A stretch of 9,028 nucleotides of DNA from Candidatus Nitrotoga sp. CP45 (lineage in GTDB: Bacteria > Bacteroidota > Bacteroidia > Flavobacteriales > Flavobacteriaceae), in the NCBI GenBank assembly GCA_943329165.2, contig CALQCV020000065.1:1-9028 (forward strand), written 5' to 3'. The translations under genes were made by a program, and so were the position numbers. Below are positions 8,885 to 9,028 of the stretch, piece after piece. The notes under the pieces were generated by a model. It did no database searches and was not told the DNA's origin. It was given only the letters and a program-made list of their open reading frames with translations. Each line of letters opens with the position of its first letter. The stretch's first letter is position 1.

Positions 8885-9028
8885 ATGAAACACATAAAAA
8901 ACATGAAATACATTATTGCACTATTGTTAACCTCTCTTGCATTGTATGCTCAGGATTTTAACAAAGTAGATGAAAACGGCAAGAAGCAAGGTTTGTGGAA
9001 AGGCATTTATGAAACATCAAAGCGCCCG
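8885..9028 (+). CDS. Exported protein, probably YwqK/MORN-repeat type, 3'-truncated by the window edge
   Basis: Forty-eight codons are visible with no stop. Residues 1-22 make a signal peptide (basic start, then IIALLLTSLALYA, cleavage probably after YAQ or YA). The mature part begins DFNKVDENGKKQGLWKG and then IYETSKRP. The pattern of D-x-x-G-x-x-x-G-x-W-K-G is typical of the first repeat of YwqK-like proteins, called toxin-antitoxin YwqK antitoxin in some annotations and built from MORN-like repeats. The exported form is common in Flavobacteria and its function is unclear; nothing here supports a toxin-antitoxin role. ATG codons at 8885 and 8903 are in frame. The first gives a longer basic N-terminus, but the promoter position makes the second (MKYIIALLL) equally plausible. 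Confidence 0.7.
   Translation, partial: MKHIKNMKYIIALLLTSLALYAQDFNKVDENGKKQGLWKGIYETSKRP

Noticed and set aside
8885..9028. Toxin-antitoxin module at the right edge
   Set aside because: The YwqK-type name suggests it, but the visible protein is exported and no partner toxin gene is visible.

Overview
The window looks like chromosomal, core-genome DNA from a member of the Bacteroidota, most likely the Flavobacteriaceae (Flavobacterium-like). The evidence is the AT-rich composition, leaders that lack Shine-Dalgarno sequences and are A-rich, -7 promoter elements of the Bacteroidota form TAnnTTTG upstream of pyrG and of the last gene, the flavobacterial style of the GuaA, PyrG and YidC proteins, and a LysM plus PBP1-fold envelope protein of a type common in this group. 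Genus is an inference; no rRNA or other marker is present.

Layout. All intact genes lie on the + strand. 1-1222 is the 3' four fifths of guaA (GMP synthase). 1320-3371 encodes a secreted protein with four LysM domains and a periplasmic-binding-protein-like C-terminal domain. It overlaps by one base (TAATG) an OsmC/Ohr-family gene at 3371-3775. A short intergenic region (3776-3858) is almost filled by an imperfect inverted repeat built of 7-8 base units. It runs into the proposed TTG start of a small DUF3820-family gene (3859-4089). Next come a heptamer array, a good promoter and pyrG (CTP synthase, 4202-5815). yidC (membrane insertase, 5851-7746) follows after 35 bases that hold a 14-base perfect palindrome. 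An intrinsic terminator separates yidC from proC (pyrroline-5-carboxylate reductase, 7818-8618). Downstream of proC there is a terminator that could work in both directions, then a minus-strand remnant of the C-terminal end of a fasciclin-domain protein. The window ends in the first 48 codons of an exported protein, probably of the YwqK/MORN-repeat kind, behind its own promoter.

How the genes fit together. guaA and pyrG are both glutamine amidotransferases that make nucleotides (GMP and CTP). The LysM-PBP1 protein and YidC belong to envelope construction. OsmC deals with peroxides or reactive thiols, and ProC completes proline synthesis. This is a housekeeping neighbourhood, not a specialised island. 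I see no CRISPR array, phage, transposase, toxin-antitoxin pair, biosynthetic cluster or defence gene, and no convincing undescribed system. The most unusual DNA is non-coding: two short-period repeat arrays that flank the DUF3820 gene (3780-3862 and 4111-4152), the palindrome ahead of yidC, and the decayed fasciclin fragment.
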